Positions 8,114 to 15,104 of a stretch of 64,000 nt of DNA are shown piece by piece. The DNA comes from CBDHHC01 sp050633205. Lineage in GTDB: Bacteria; Pseudomonadota; Alphaproteobacteria; Rhizobiales; CBDHHC01. Position 1 is the stretch's first letter; the number at the start of each line of letters is the position of its first letter. The notes beneath the pieces are model-generated. The model saw only the letters and a program-made list of their open reading frames with translations, was not told the DNA's origin and did not search any database. A program made the position numbers and the translations under genes. The stretch lies in assembly GCA_050633205.1 (NCBI GenBank), contig JBOEGA010000046.1, positions 12,632-76,631 of the forward strand. Reading direction: 5' to 3'.

Positions 8114-10140
8114 TTATTGCGTCCCCTGCAGTTTTATCGGGGTTGATATATTTTCAGTTGGCAGCAAACCGTCTTTTCGTTGTTGTTCCAGGAAGTGAAT
8201 AAATTCATTAAATGGCATTGGTTTGGCCCAGAGATATCCCTGGCCGATTAATGACATGTTCTGGTGGTCCATTTTTCTGAGTGCTTCGGCCTGTTGTTCG
8301 GTCTCTATACCTTCTGCAACACAATCAATTTCCAGACATCTCGTGATTTCCAGAGCAGCCATTGTGATTGCCTGATCACGGCGGTCGTGACAGATGCCGT
8401 TTATAAATTCGCGGTCTACTTTCAGCTCACTGACTGGCAGGCGCTTCAGGTGGGACAAAGCGGCATGACCGGTTCCGAAGTCATCAAGTGACAGTTTTAT
8501 TCCCATTTCATTGATTGTATCCAGAATATGGGTGGCTTCATCTGATCCACGGCCAACGAAACAGCCTTCAGTTACTTCCAGAATTATATCAGATTTTTTT
8601 ACACCGCTATTCATCATGCTTTTCAGTCGTTCCATGAGCAATTCGGGTGTTTTCAGGTCGAATGGATGGATATTGATTGATATGGGTCTGATCATCAGTT
8701 CCATGGACTGAAGTTTTAAAATATCTTCTGCGGCTCTGCCAAATACAAAGCTGCTAATTTGTGGAACCATGCCCCTTTCTTCAGCTACGTCGAAAAGATC
8801 AATTGTTGAGGTTTTTATAGTGTTATCTACAAACCAGCGCAGGAGGGCTTCAGCGCCCATGATTGCACCTGTTCGGATGTCAACCTTCGGCTGGTAATAT
8901 AATTGCATTTGCTGCTCAGACAAAGCTTGCCGAAGTGCAATCTCAATTTCATCAACACGAGCAAGAGATACAGCCATTCTGGTGTCGTATATTCTATAGC
9001 GTCCGCGACCTGATTTTTTAGCTGCGTGCAGGGCTATGTCTGCCAGGCGAATAAATTCAAGTGCTGAATGAGCATGGTCAGGGTAGAGGGCTATGCCTAT
9101 GCTTGCATTAGGGTGAATAAGGGCGGCTTCAATTAAAACGGGGGCTACCAGGTTAGAAAGGATTCTGTCAGCAACAATTGAGGGCATTTTTTCATTGTCG
9201 TAAATATCGATGATCAGAGCAAATTCATCTCCACCAAGGCGTGCAACTATATCAGTGTTTCTGACTGCCTTGATCAGGCGTTCCGTAACGATCCTCAGCA
9301 GCTCATCTCCTGCGCCGTGACCTATGCTGTCGTTAACATTTTTAAAGTTATCGAGATCAAGAAGAAAGACGGCAAACTTTTCGTCTTTTCTATTTTTTAT
9401 ACGTGCTTCCAGGTTTTCCAGGAATGCTTCCCGGTTTGCCAGTTCAGTAAGAGGGTCTCTCATAGCCATTTTTTTTATTTGTTTATTGGCTTCTATGAGT
9501 TCCGAGTTGGCGCTTGCGGCTTTCAGGAGGCTTTCTTCCCGGTCTCTGGCAATTTGCCAGGAATTCAGAACCATTGTTACAAGTATAGCGCCGAAGGTGA
9601 CGGCATAAATCGTAACGGGCCAGAACTCAGAGAATTTATAAATTGTTAAAATACTGATGACCGAGAGAATGATACTTCCTGTAAAGCTGCAAGAGGAACG
9701 CGGTACAGCATTATGCTGCCACCGGCAGACATTCCGATGGCTACTAACAGTATTAATATTGTATTGCGTGGATCTTCGGTTCCAAGAAAAGCAATTGTGA
9801 GAATGACCCAGGGGGATGCCGAAACTAGCGTAAAGATAACCAGCCGGTTTATAGCTTTTTTAGAAACTCTGGTAATTTTGCGTGGTAAGGCCTGTGTTGA
9901 TCTTTTGGCAATTAATGCGAATAAGGTGCTGGAACCGGCAAGCCAGTAAAAAAGGAAAATTGCGTTTTCTTCTGACCACAGGCAGAGCGCAATTAATAAG
10001 GCATTTAGCGTTGCAAGAAATGCTCCCAAACGGCTGGATTTTACAATGCTAACTGCTTCTTCAGGACGGACATCCAGAAGCAACTTTAACACAGGACCAG
10101 CTTTTCCGGTGAATGTCTGCCAAATATTCAAGATATTCAT
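8114..10140 (-). pseudogene. GGDEF-EAL paralog split by a one-base deletion
   Basis: Paralog of the protein at 2566-4569. One frame (10140 to 9646) gives the membrane part up to RVPLAAL; the second frame carries the rest (continuing through WPVTIYAV into the GGDEF and EAL domains and ending at 8114). The frames join at 9688-9693, where three T in GCAGCTTTACAGG would need to be four to read PLAAFTGS, matching PLAAF in the paralog. Restored length is 675 residues against 667. RNTD, five residues before GGDEF, is a canonical inhibitory site, unlike the paralog, and all main EAL motifs are present (EALLR, DDFGTG, GQGYLW). It is either a very recent pseudogene or a sequencing error. An internal ATG at 9574 could still yield a soluble GGDEF-EAL protein. 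Confidence 0.85.
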
Positions 10141-10215
10141 AACGGTTTACGCACTTTTTTGAGAGTGTTTATTGTTACAAATATACGTGAATATATAATT
10201 TAATTTTCCGGAAAT

Positions 10216-10235
10216 GCCCCGCTCTGGAGCGGGGC
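10216..10235. terminator. Hairpin after the oxidoreductase gene
   Basis: Perfect 9-bp stem GCCCCGCTC / GAGCGGGGC with a 2-base gap, so the real loop is larger. It lies 20 bases past the oxidoreductase stop on the minus strand. A near-identical hairpin closes the divergent HxlR gene at 11399-11416. Confidence 0.6.
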
Positions 10236-10255
10236 AGGCTTATTGTTGTCAGCAG

Positions 10256-10882
10256 TTAGTAGGCCAATGTGAATATTTTACCGGAATGAGCAGGAGTTTC
10301 CAGTTCGTTTACCAATGCATGAGCGTAATCACCGGCGCTGATTTTGCTTGCTCCATCCGAGTCAGCAAGGACGGTGTCACCTCCAAGGCGGTATTGCTCT
10401 GTTTTAGCTCCAGGCTGAATAAGTGGAGGAGGAGCAAGGAAAGTCCAGTCGATATTGCTGTTTTGCAAGAGAGTGTAGACATTCTTCATTGCTCTTGCTT
10501 CCGACTGAATAAAGTCAGGCAGTTTATCCAGTAAAGCCCCTCCGTCAGGCGTGTTCAGGGTGCCTGCACCACCAACCACGATAAGGCGTTTTCCGGTTTT
10601 TTCAGCGGCTTTTATCAGGGCATTAGCTATTGATGCAGCCTCATTAAAAGGTTCTCCGGTGCTGCGCGGGCTCACGGCTGAAACGATAGCATCGACATTT
10701 TCGGCATATTGCGAAATTTCGTCTTCATTGTCTGCGTTCAGTTTTACTGCCGTGACATTGTCGTGAGCAGATATTTTTTCCGGATTTCTTGAAGCAGCCA
10801 CTATTTCGTGGCCTCTTGAAGTGGCTTCATCAAGGATATGAGAGCCAATCATTCCAGATGCTCCAATCAATAATACTTTCAT
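10256..10882 (-). CDS. NAD(P)-binding oxidoreductase (atypical SDR/NmrA-like)
   Basis: A 208-residue Rossmann protein. The N-terminus MKVLLIGASGMIGSHILDEA carries the GASGMIG dinucleotide loop, followed by AASRNPEKI, where the basic residues suggest NADP(H). A middle segment IVVGGAGTL and a C-terminal ISAGDYAHALVNELE match small NAD(P)H-binding proteins of the atypical SDR group. The start at 10882 is preferred over an upstream GTG/ATG extension because it begins the Rossmann strand and has GAGAGAAAA before it. It is divergent from an HxlR regulator 125 bases away with a palindrome between them, so it is the probable regulated target. The substrate is unknown; a quinone or electrophile reductase is plausible. 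Confidence 0.85.
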   Translation of the reverse strand: MKVLLIGASGMIGSHILDEATSRGHEIVAASRNPEKISAHDNVTAVKLNADNEDEISQYAENVDAIVSAVSPRSTGEPFNEAASIANALIKAAEKTGKRLIVVGGAGTLNTPDGGALLDKLPDFIQSEARAMKNVYTLLQNSNIDWTFLAPPPLIQPGAKTEQYRLGGDTVLADSDGASKISAGDYAHALVNELETPAHSGKIFTLAY

Positions 10883-10919
10883 GTTTTCTCTCTTCCGTAT
10901 TTCAGAATTCTGTTTTTTG

Positions 10920-10934
10920 CTTACTATAAGTAAG
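10920..10934. promoter_or_regulatory. Candidate HxlR operator
   Basis: CTTACTATAAGTAAG is a palindrome with 6-bp arms CTTACT/AGTAAG and a 3-base centre, placed 38 bases before the oxidoreductase ATG and 74 before the regulator ATG. HxlR-family operators often have TACTTAC/GTAAGTA-like arms, so this is a good candidate for the shared binding site. Confidence 0.55.
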
Positions 10935-11007
10935 TATGTTATCATTCGTTATCGTGCTGTAAATACGCATTATATTGTCAGGTAGTTACCTGGAGGGAAC
11001 TAACGGT

Positions 11008-11376
11008 ATGGTTGTAGATATTCAGAAAACAGGTAAGAGCCAGTGCCCTGTGAGAGAGGTTCTGGATCAGATCGGGGATGCCTGGACAGTTGTGGTTCTG
11101 CTGGAACTGACGAAAGGCCCATGCCGGTTTAATGCACTTTGCCGCTCTGTGCGGGGAATTTCGCAGAGGATGCTTACAGTTACGCTGCGCCAGCTTGAGA
11201 GGAATGGTCTGGTTGAGCGGGTTGTTTTTCCCTGTTCACCACCAAGGGTCGAGTATTCGTTAACGGAGCTGGGGGCGTCGCTGCAGGAGCAGGTTCACGG
11301 GTTGCATCTGTGGGCGGTGGATCATCAGAAGGCGATCCATACGGCACGGGCGGAGTATGATGAGCGGGGGGAGTAG
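11008..11376 (+). CDS. HxlR family winged-helix regulator
   Basis: A 122-residue regulator. It has the HxlR layout: CPVREVLDQIGDAWTVVVLL (the family's Cys followed by the GDKW-like turn), then FNALCRSVRGISQRMLTVTL as the recognition helix region, and LVERVVFPCSPPRVEYSLTE as the wing. The single early Cys is the residue some HxlR proteins use to sense electrophiles. The ATG at 11008 has GGAGG 11 bases upstream; an upstream TTG at 10975 is a weaker start. The gene is divergent from the NAD(P)-binding oxidoreductase, the usual arrangement for local control of a detoxification enzyme. Confidence 0.88.
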   Translation: MVVDIQKTGKSQCPVREVLDQIGDAWTVVVLLELTKGPCRFNALCRSVRGISQRMLTVTLRQLERNGLVERVVFPCSPPRVEYSLTELGASLQEQVHGLHLWAVDHQKAIHTARAEYDERGE

Positions 11377-11398
11377 GTAGTGGTTCTACAAATGCTAA

Positions 11399-11416
11399 GC
11401 CCCGCCGGAGCGGGGC
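11399..11416. terminator. Hairpin after the HxlR gene
   Basis: GCCCCG / CGGGGC with a 6-base loop, 22 bases past the HxlR stop. There is no T run. It matches the hairpin at 10216-10235, which bounds the other side of the same gene pair. Confidence 0.5.
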
Positions 11417-11440
11417 CAGGACAGTTTGACAGTATCTAGA

Positions 11441-11520
11441 CTACCCGGTGCTTGTCATTGCGAGTTGGGTAGCCTGCCTAGTAATCTAGGTCTTAATGCC
11501 CGATGACCGGGATACACTGT
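11441..11520. repeat. Composite palindromic repeat, family A relative
   Basis: Three successive hairpins: CTACCC/GGGTAG around TGTCATTGCGAG, then CCTAG-TAAT-CTAGG, then CCCG/CGGG. Read on the minus strand it starts with CAGTG and ends CTCGCAATGACA, the end motifs of family A, and appears to be a longer version with an extra insert. Confidence 0.55.
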
Positions 11521-11530
11521 ATAATATAAG

Positions 11531-11887
11531 TTAGTTCGAGGGATCTAGCAAGTGGCTCATGCCAAGAGCATGAATAATTCCCTCTCTTACATTACCTAAA
11601 TCTTCTTGAGAAAGTGTTGGGTAAGTATATTTTCTTCTTCCGACTTTAAATGCCGTTAATCTTTGTAAAGAAATATTTAACACCATGTCACATTTGGCCC
11701 ATGAAGGGAGTTCATCACTTTCTGCTGGGTGGTAATTGTGACTTAGGCGGACAACATAGGGGAGGTCGTGTTTTGGTTCCGTCAGACTAATTGGGACAAT
11801 AGTGGCTATTTGGCTTCTGTAAGGCAGTCTTGGAGATACAATGATTACCGGATAAAGATATTTGTAAGAACCATAATTGCCCTTCAT
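11531..11887 (-). CDS. PemK/MazF-like toxin of a type II system, orphan
   Basis: A 118-residue protein. PVIIVSPRLPYRSQIATIVP matches the alphaproteobacterial PemK/MazF endoribonuclease core. The later WAKCDMVLNISLQRL and RRKYTYPTLSQEDL followed by IIHALG match the second half of the same family. The ATG at 11887 has TGAGGA just upstream. The frame stays open to a TTG at 11980, but those 31 extra residues do not resemble the family. With the ATG start only about 12 residues precede the PVIIVSP strand, so the first family strand is short or replaced. No antitoxin-like gene is adjacent on either side. RNA cleavage is inferred from family only. Confidence 0.7.
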   Translation of the reverse strand: MKGNYGSYKYLYPVIIVSPRLPYRSQIATIVPISLTEPKHDLPYVVRLSHNYHPAESDELPSWAKCDMVLNISLQRLTAFKVGRRKYTYPTLSQEDLGNVREGIIHALGMSHLLDPSN

Positions 11888-12109
11888 TGTCCTCAATTTG
11901 TGTAGTTGATCATGGCTTTTGGTACAGGAATAAAGAAAAACGTACCTGTATGGAGTCGCGAAAGGATCATCCTTAACCAAAAAGGGGATGAAGTTTTGGT
12001 ATTTATAAGTGCAATAATGAATTCTTATAAAAAGACTCTAGATCTAAGAGGTCATCCAAGAATTGGAAATTACTATATGAAGGGGATTGAATTGGATGAA
12101 TTCATGTAG

Positions 12110-12138
12110 TTGACACCCTCCCCCCTCTCCTCTATTGT
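12110..12138 (+). promoter_or_regulatory. Sigma-70-type promoter
   Basis: TTGACA (12110-12115), a 17-base C-rich spacer, TATTGT (12133-12138). The -35 box is perfect and the -10 matches at four of six. It points at the small-RNA candidate and, beyond its terminator, at ffh. Confidence 0.6.
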
Positions 12139-12144
12139 TCAAAC

Positions 12145-12258
12145 CCAAATTCAATGAAAAGCTTGAAAATTCAGGCGCTGCTCTACACATGGTGTATATA
12201 TTGCCGGGAGGTAGAGGGGTTAACGTCCGTCGGCGAGGTTCGCTCACGGGCGCTTTTT
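12145..12258 (+). ncRNA. Candidate small RNA upstream of ffh
   Basis: Predicted from signals rather than similarity. A start about 7 bases after the -10 box would give a transcript of roughly 114 bases. Internal pairing is visible: CTCTAC (12181-12186) with GTAGAG (12211-12216). It ends in a strong hairpin, CGTCCGT (12224-12230) with ACGGGCG (12246-12252) enclosing GCGA-GGT-TCGC, followed by TTTTT (12254-12258). It is not SRP RNA: the GGAAGCAGCC-type apical loop is missing. No open frame with a ribosome site lies inside. It could instead be an attenuated leader of ffh. Confidence 0.4.
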
Positions 12259-12278
12259 GCGTTGCTCTCTTTTTTTGA

Positions 12279-12360
12279 CGTTCAAGCGCCACGCAGAAGT
12301 TTTAGTTTTGCGTTCAAGCGCCACGCAGGAGTTTTTAGTTTTGCGTTCAAGCGCCACGCA
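12279..12360. repeat. Three tandem 32-33 bp repeats
   Basis: The 17-base core CGTTCAAGCGCCACGCA occurs exactly at 12279-12295, 12311-12327 and 12344-12360. Cores are joined by GRAGTTTT(T)AGTTTTG linkers. Each core contains the short inverted pair GCGT/ACGC in copies 2 and 3. It lies between the small-RNA terminator and ffh. Too short and too close-set for a typical CRISPR array, and the linkers are nearly identical. Confidence 0.75.
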
Positions 12361-12522
12361 GGCTGGGCGCCTCAATGGCGCCAGTCCTCAGAAAAATACA
12401 TTTGTATTTTTCTTTGTCCGTTGTACGGGCAGGTTTAGGGAGCAGGCGAGCAAGTTATAAGGAACCGTTACAGGTTTTTTTGTTGGGTTTATTTGAAGTG
12501 CTGATGCGGAATGGGTTGATTT

Positions 12523-14013
12523 ATGTTTGAAACGTTATCCGATCGTTTATCCAGTGTATTTGACAAGCTTACGGGGCGTGGGTCGCTTAGTGAGTCTGAT
12601 GTTAATTCTGCCATGCGTGAAGTCCGTCGGGCTTTGCTTGAGGCGGATGTGGCGCTGGAAGTGGTTAAAGACTTTACCGATAAGGTGAAGGAAAAGGCGG
12701 TTGGTAAGGAAGTCCTGCGCTCTGTTTCTCCAGGACAGATGGTCGTCAAGATTGTGCATGACGAGCTGGTTGCGATGCTTGGTTCGGATGCGCAGCCGAT
12801 TGATCTGAATGCGCCTGCACCTGTTACCATTATGATGGTTGGTTTGCAGGGGTCTGGTAAGACGACGACAACTGCAAAGATTTCAAAGCGTTTAACTGAA
12901 AAACAGAATAAAAAAGTACTTATGGCTTCGCTGGATACGAGACGTCCGGCGGCGCAGGAGCAGTTGCGTGTTCTTGGTGAGCAGATTTCGGTAGATACAC
13001 TGCCGATCGTCGCTGGCCAAAATCCGGTTCAGATCGCGAAGCGTGCTAAAGATGCAGCGCGGCTGGGTGGATATGATGTTGTTATGCTGGATACGGCGGG
13101 TCGTCTTCATATTGATGAAGAGCTTATGGCCGAGACTGTGTCTATCCGTGATAATACCGGGCCTCATGAGACGCTGCTTGTTGCGGACAGTCTGACTGGT
13201 CAGGATGCTGTTAATCTGGCGAAGAGCTTTGATGACCGTGTTGGTATTACCGGTATCGTCCTGACCCGTGTGGATGGTGACGGCCGTGGTGGTGCTGCGC
13301 TTTCAACACGTGGTGTTACCGGCAAGCCGATCAAGCTTATCGGTGTCGGTGAGGGCGTTGACGAGCTGGAAGATTTCCACCCTGAGCGAATCGCCGGGCG
13401 TATTCTTGGTATGGGGGATGTGGTTTCTCTTGTTGAGAAAGCTGCTGAAACTATCGATGCTGCCAAAGCAGAGAAGATGGCCAGGAAGATGCAGAAAGGG
13501 ACCTTCGATCTGGAGGACCTGTCTGAGCAGTTGAAGCAGATGCAAAAACTTGGTGGAATGTCCAGCCTGATGGGAATGATTCCCGGTGTTGGCAAGATGA
13601 AGAAGCAGCTAGATGCAGCTAATCTTGATGATTCAATCTTCAAGAGACAGCAGGCCATTATTTCTTCCATGACGAGGAAAGAGCGCCGCTCGCCAAAGGT
13701 ATTGAATGCTTCGCGCAAGAAGCGTGTTGCAGCAGGTTCGGGGACGAGTGTGCAGGATGTTAACAAGCTCCTGAAAATGCATCGCCAGATGGCGGATATG
13801 ATGAAAAAAATGGGTAAAAAAGGTGGCCTTGCTTCCATGTTTGGTGGTGGCGGGATGCCGGATATGCCGCCTGAAGCTATGGAAGAAATGGCTAAAAGTG
13901 GCAAAGGAATGCCCGGTTTACCGCCTGGAGGTCTGGGCGGACTTGGTGGGCTAGGAGGCCTTGGTGGTGGTTTACCACGCGGGTTGCCTGGATTGCCGGG
14001 GAAAAAGAAGTAA
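12523..14013 (+). CDS. ffh: Signal recognition particle protein Ffh
   Basis: GTPase subunit of the bacterial SRP; it binds 4.5S RNA and signal sequences of nascent membrane proteins and docks with FtsY. Length is 496 residues. The N-domain is followed by the G domain with GLQGSGKTTTTAKI (107-120), DTRRPAAQEQL, DTAGRLHIDEEL and TRVDGDGRGG. The Met-rich M domain (GMSSLMGMIPGVGKMKKQL, later MHRQMADMMKKMGKKGG) follows, and the tail is an unusual Gly-Leu repeat ending GLPGKKK. Next come rpsP and rimM in the same direction, a standard order. A long leader with repeats and a small-RNA candidate precedes it. Confidence 0.97.
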   Translation: MFETLSDRLSSVFDKLTGRGSLSESDVNSAMREVRRALLEADVALEVVKDFTDKVKEKAVGKEVLRSVSPGQMVVKIVHDELVAMLGSDAQPIDLNAPAPVTIMMVGLQGSGKTTTTAKISKRLTEKQNKKVLMASLDTRRPAAQEQLRVLGEQISVDTLPIVAGQNPVQIAKRAKDAARLGGYDVVMLDTAGRLHIDEELMAETVSIRDNTGPHETLLVADSLTGQDAVNLAKSFDDRVGITGIVLTRVDGDGRGGAALSTRGVTGKPIKLIGVGEGVDELEDFHPERIAGRILGMGDVVSLVEKAAETIDAAKAEKMARKMQKGTFDLEDLSEQLKQMQKLGGMSSLMGMIPGVGKMKKQLDAANLDDSIFKRQQAIISSMTRKERRSPKVLNASRKKRVAAGSGTSVQDVNKLLKMHRQMADMMKKMGKKGGLASMFGGGGMPDMPPEAMEEMAKSGKGMPGLPPGGLGGLGGLGGLGGGLPRGLPGLPGKKK

Positions 14014-14097
14014 CGAGATTTACGCTTGTTTTGCTGAAGGTAGCAGGAGAAGCGGTTCAGAATTACAGATATTGAGATAGACAGAAGGAATAAACGA

Positions 14098-14463
14098 ATG
14101 TCATTGAAAATCAGATTGTCCCGTGGTGGGGCGAAAAAGCGTCCTTATTACCGTATTGTTGTTGCAGATGCACGCGCACCACGTGATGGTCGTTTTATTG
14201 AGAAAGTTGGTACTTACAACCCACTTCTTCCTAAAGACAGCGAAGAGCGTTTTACTATTAAAGAAGAGCGCATTCAGTACTGGTTGTCTAAAGGTGCGCA
14301 GCCTACCGATCGTGTAAAGCGTTTCCTTGATAATGCTGGTCTGTTGAAGCGTGAAGCTCGCAATAACCCTAAAAAAGCATTGCCTGGTAAAAAAGCTCAA
14401 GAGCGTATTGAAGCTGCCAAGCAGGCGGAAGAAGATGCAAAAGCTGAAGCAGCTGCCGAGTAA
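14098..14463 (+). CDS. rpsP: 30S ribosomal protein S16
   Basis: S16 of the small ribosomal subunit, needed for 30S assembly. The N-terminus MSLKIRLSRGGAKKRPYYRI is diagnostic, followed by ADARAPRDGRFIEKVGTYNP. At 121 residues it is longer than the ~80-residue core; the extra length is the Lys/Ala/Glu-rich tail usual in alphaproteobacteria. AGAAGGAAT lies before the ATG. It is followed by a 15-bp perfect inverted repeat and then rimM. Confidence 0.97.
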   Translation: MSLKIRLSRGGAKKRPYYRIVVADARAPRDGRFIEKVGTYNPLLPKDSEERFTIKEERIQYWLSKGAQPTDRVKRFLDNAGLLKREARNNPKKALPGKKAQERIEAAKQAEEDAKAEAAAE

Positions 14464-14473
14464 TATCGTTTTT

Positions 14474-14511
14474 ACATTGTTCGGCCTTTTTATTATAAGG
14501 CCGAACAATGT
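14474..14511. terminator. 15-bp perfect hairpin between rpsP and rimM
   Basis: ACATTGTTCGGCCTT (14474-14488) pairs exactly with AAGGCCGAACAATGT (14497-14511) around an 8-base loop. There is no T run after it, so it may be an mRNA-stability or attenuation element. The distal arm contains an ATG (14508) in frame with rimM; folding would bury it. Confidence 0.65.
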
Positions 14512-14537
14512 ACAGCTCCCTACAGGGTTTGCAGTTT

Positions 14538-15101
14538 ATGGCTGACGCAAGTAAAAATACGCTGGTTTGTCTGGGTGTTATTTCGGATGCTCACGGAACC
14601 AATGGTGAGGTTCTGGTTAAAGCCTATACCGAGTATTGGGAAGATGTTGCTGCCTATGGGGCACTTTTTGACGAGAACGGCAAAGAGCTTTTTGAGCTGA
14701 AAGATGTCCGTGTTGTCAAAAAAGGTGTCATTGCAAAGATCAAGGGTATTCGCTACCGGGATCAGGCAGAGGCATTGAAAGGGCAGGAGCTCTTTGTTGA
14801 CCGTTCAAGTCTGCCGTCCGAGGATGATGAGGAAACATGGTACCATGTGGATCTTATCGGGCTAAAGGCAGTGGATGCGGAAGGCGTTGAGTTTGGTGAA
14901 GTGCTGGCTATTCCAAATTTTGGTGCCGGAGATCTTGTCGAAGTCAGGTTGTCAGAAAGTGGCAAGACTATTCTTGTTCCATTTACTAAAGAGTGCGTTC
15001 CCACTGTAGATATTGCAGGTGGAGTTATGGCTGTCATTGAGCCAGAAGACGATGGTGATGACGGGCATGGTGAAGCTGCCGATCCGGAAGAGCAGGTATA
15101 G
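14538..15101 (+). CDS. rimM: Ribosome maturation factor RimM
   Basis: Assembly factor for the 30S head that binds S19; 187 residues. The N-terminal barrel has VCLGVISDAHGTNGEVLVKA and the central segment IKGIRYRDQAEALKGQELFV. The PRC-barrel half contains WYHVDLIGLKAVDAEGVEFG and ends IAGGVMAVIEPED. The ATG at 14538 (MADASKN) is preferred over an in-frame ATG at 14508, because the latter lies inside the stem of the preceding hairpin; AGGG lies 10 bases before 14538. In most alphaproteobacteria trmD and rplS follow; here the next gene is convergent. Confidence 0.95.
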   Translation: MADASKNTLVCLGVISDAHGTNGEVLVKAYTEYWEDVAAYGALFDENGKELFELKDVRVVKKGVIAKIKGIRYRDQAEALKGQELFVDRSSLPSEDDEETWYHVDLIGLKAVDAEGVEFGEVLAIPNFGAGDLVEVRLSESGKTILVPFTKECVPTVDIAGGVMAVIEPEDDGDDGHGEAADPEEQV

Positions 15102-15104
15102 ATT

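Larger units (their letters stand above)
11888..12522. other. Spacer before ffh with promoter, small-RNA candidate and tandem repeats
   Basis: About 635 bases with no convincing protein gene. It holds a good promoter at 12110-12138, a hairpin ending in a T run at 12224-12258, and three tandem repeat units at 12279-12360. Short frames across the repeats merely translate them. Confidence 0.65.

Noticed and set aside
12145..12258. SRP (4.5S) RNA gene beside ffh
   Set aside because: No GGUCAGG...GGAAGCAGCC-type apical motif is present; the location alone is not enough.
12279..12360. Possible CRISPR array
   Set aside because: Linkers of about 15 bases are nearly identical, there are only three units and no cas gene is near.
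12154..12460. Open frames upstream of ffh
   Set aside because: They simply translate the tandem repeats in two frames and lie partly within the small-RNA candidate.
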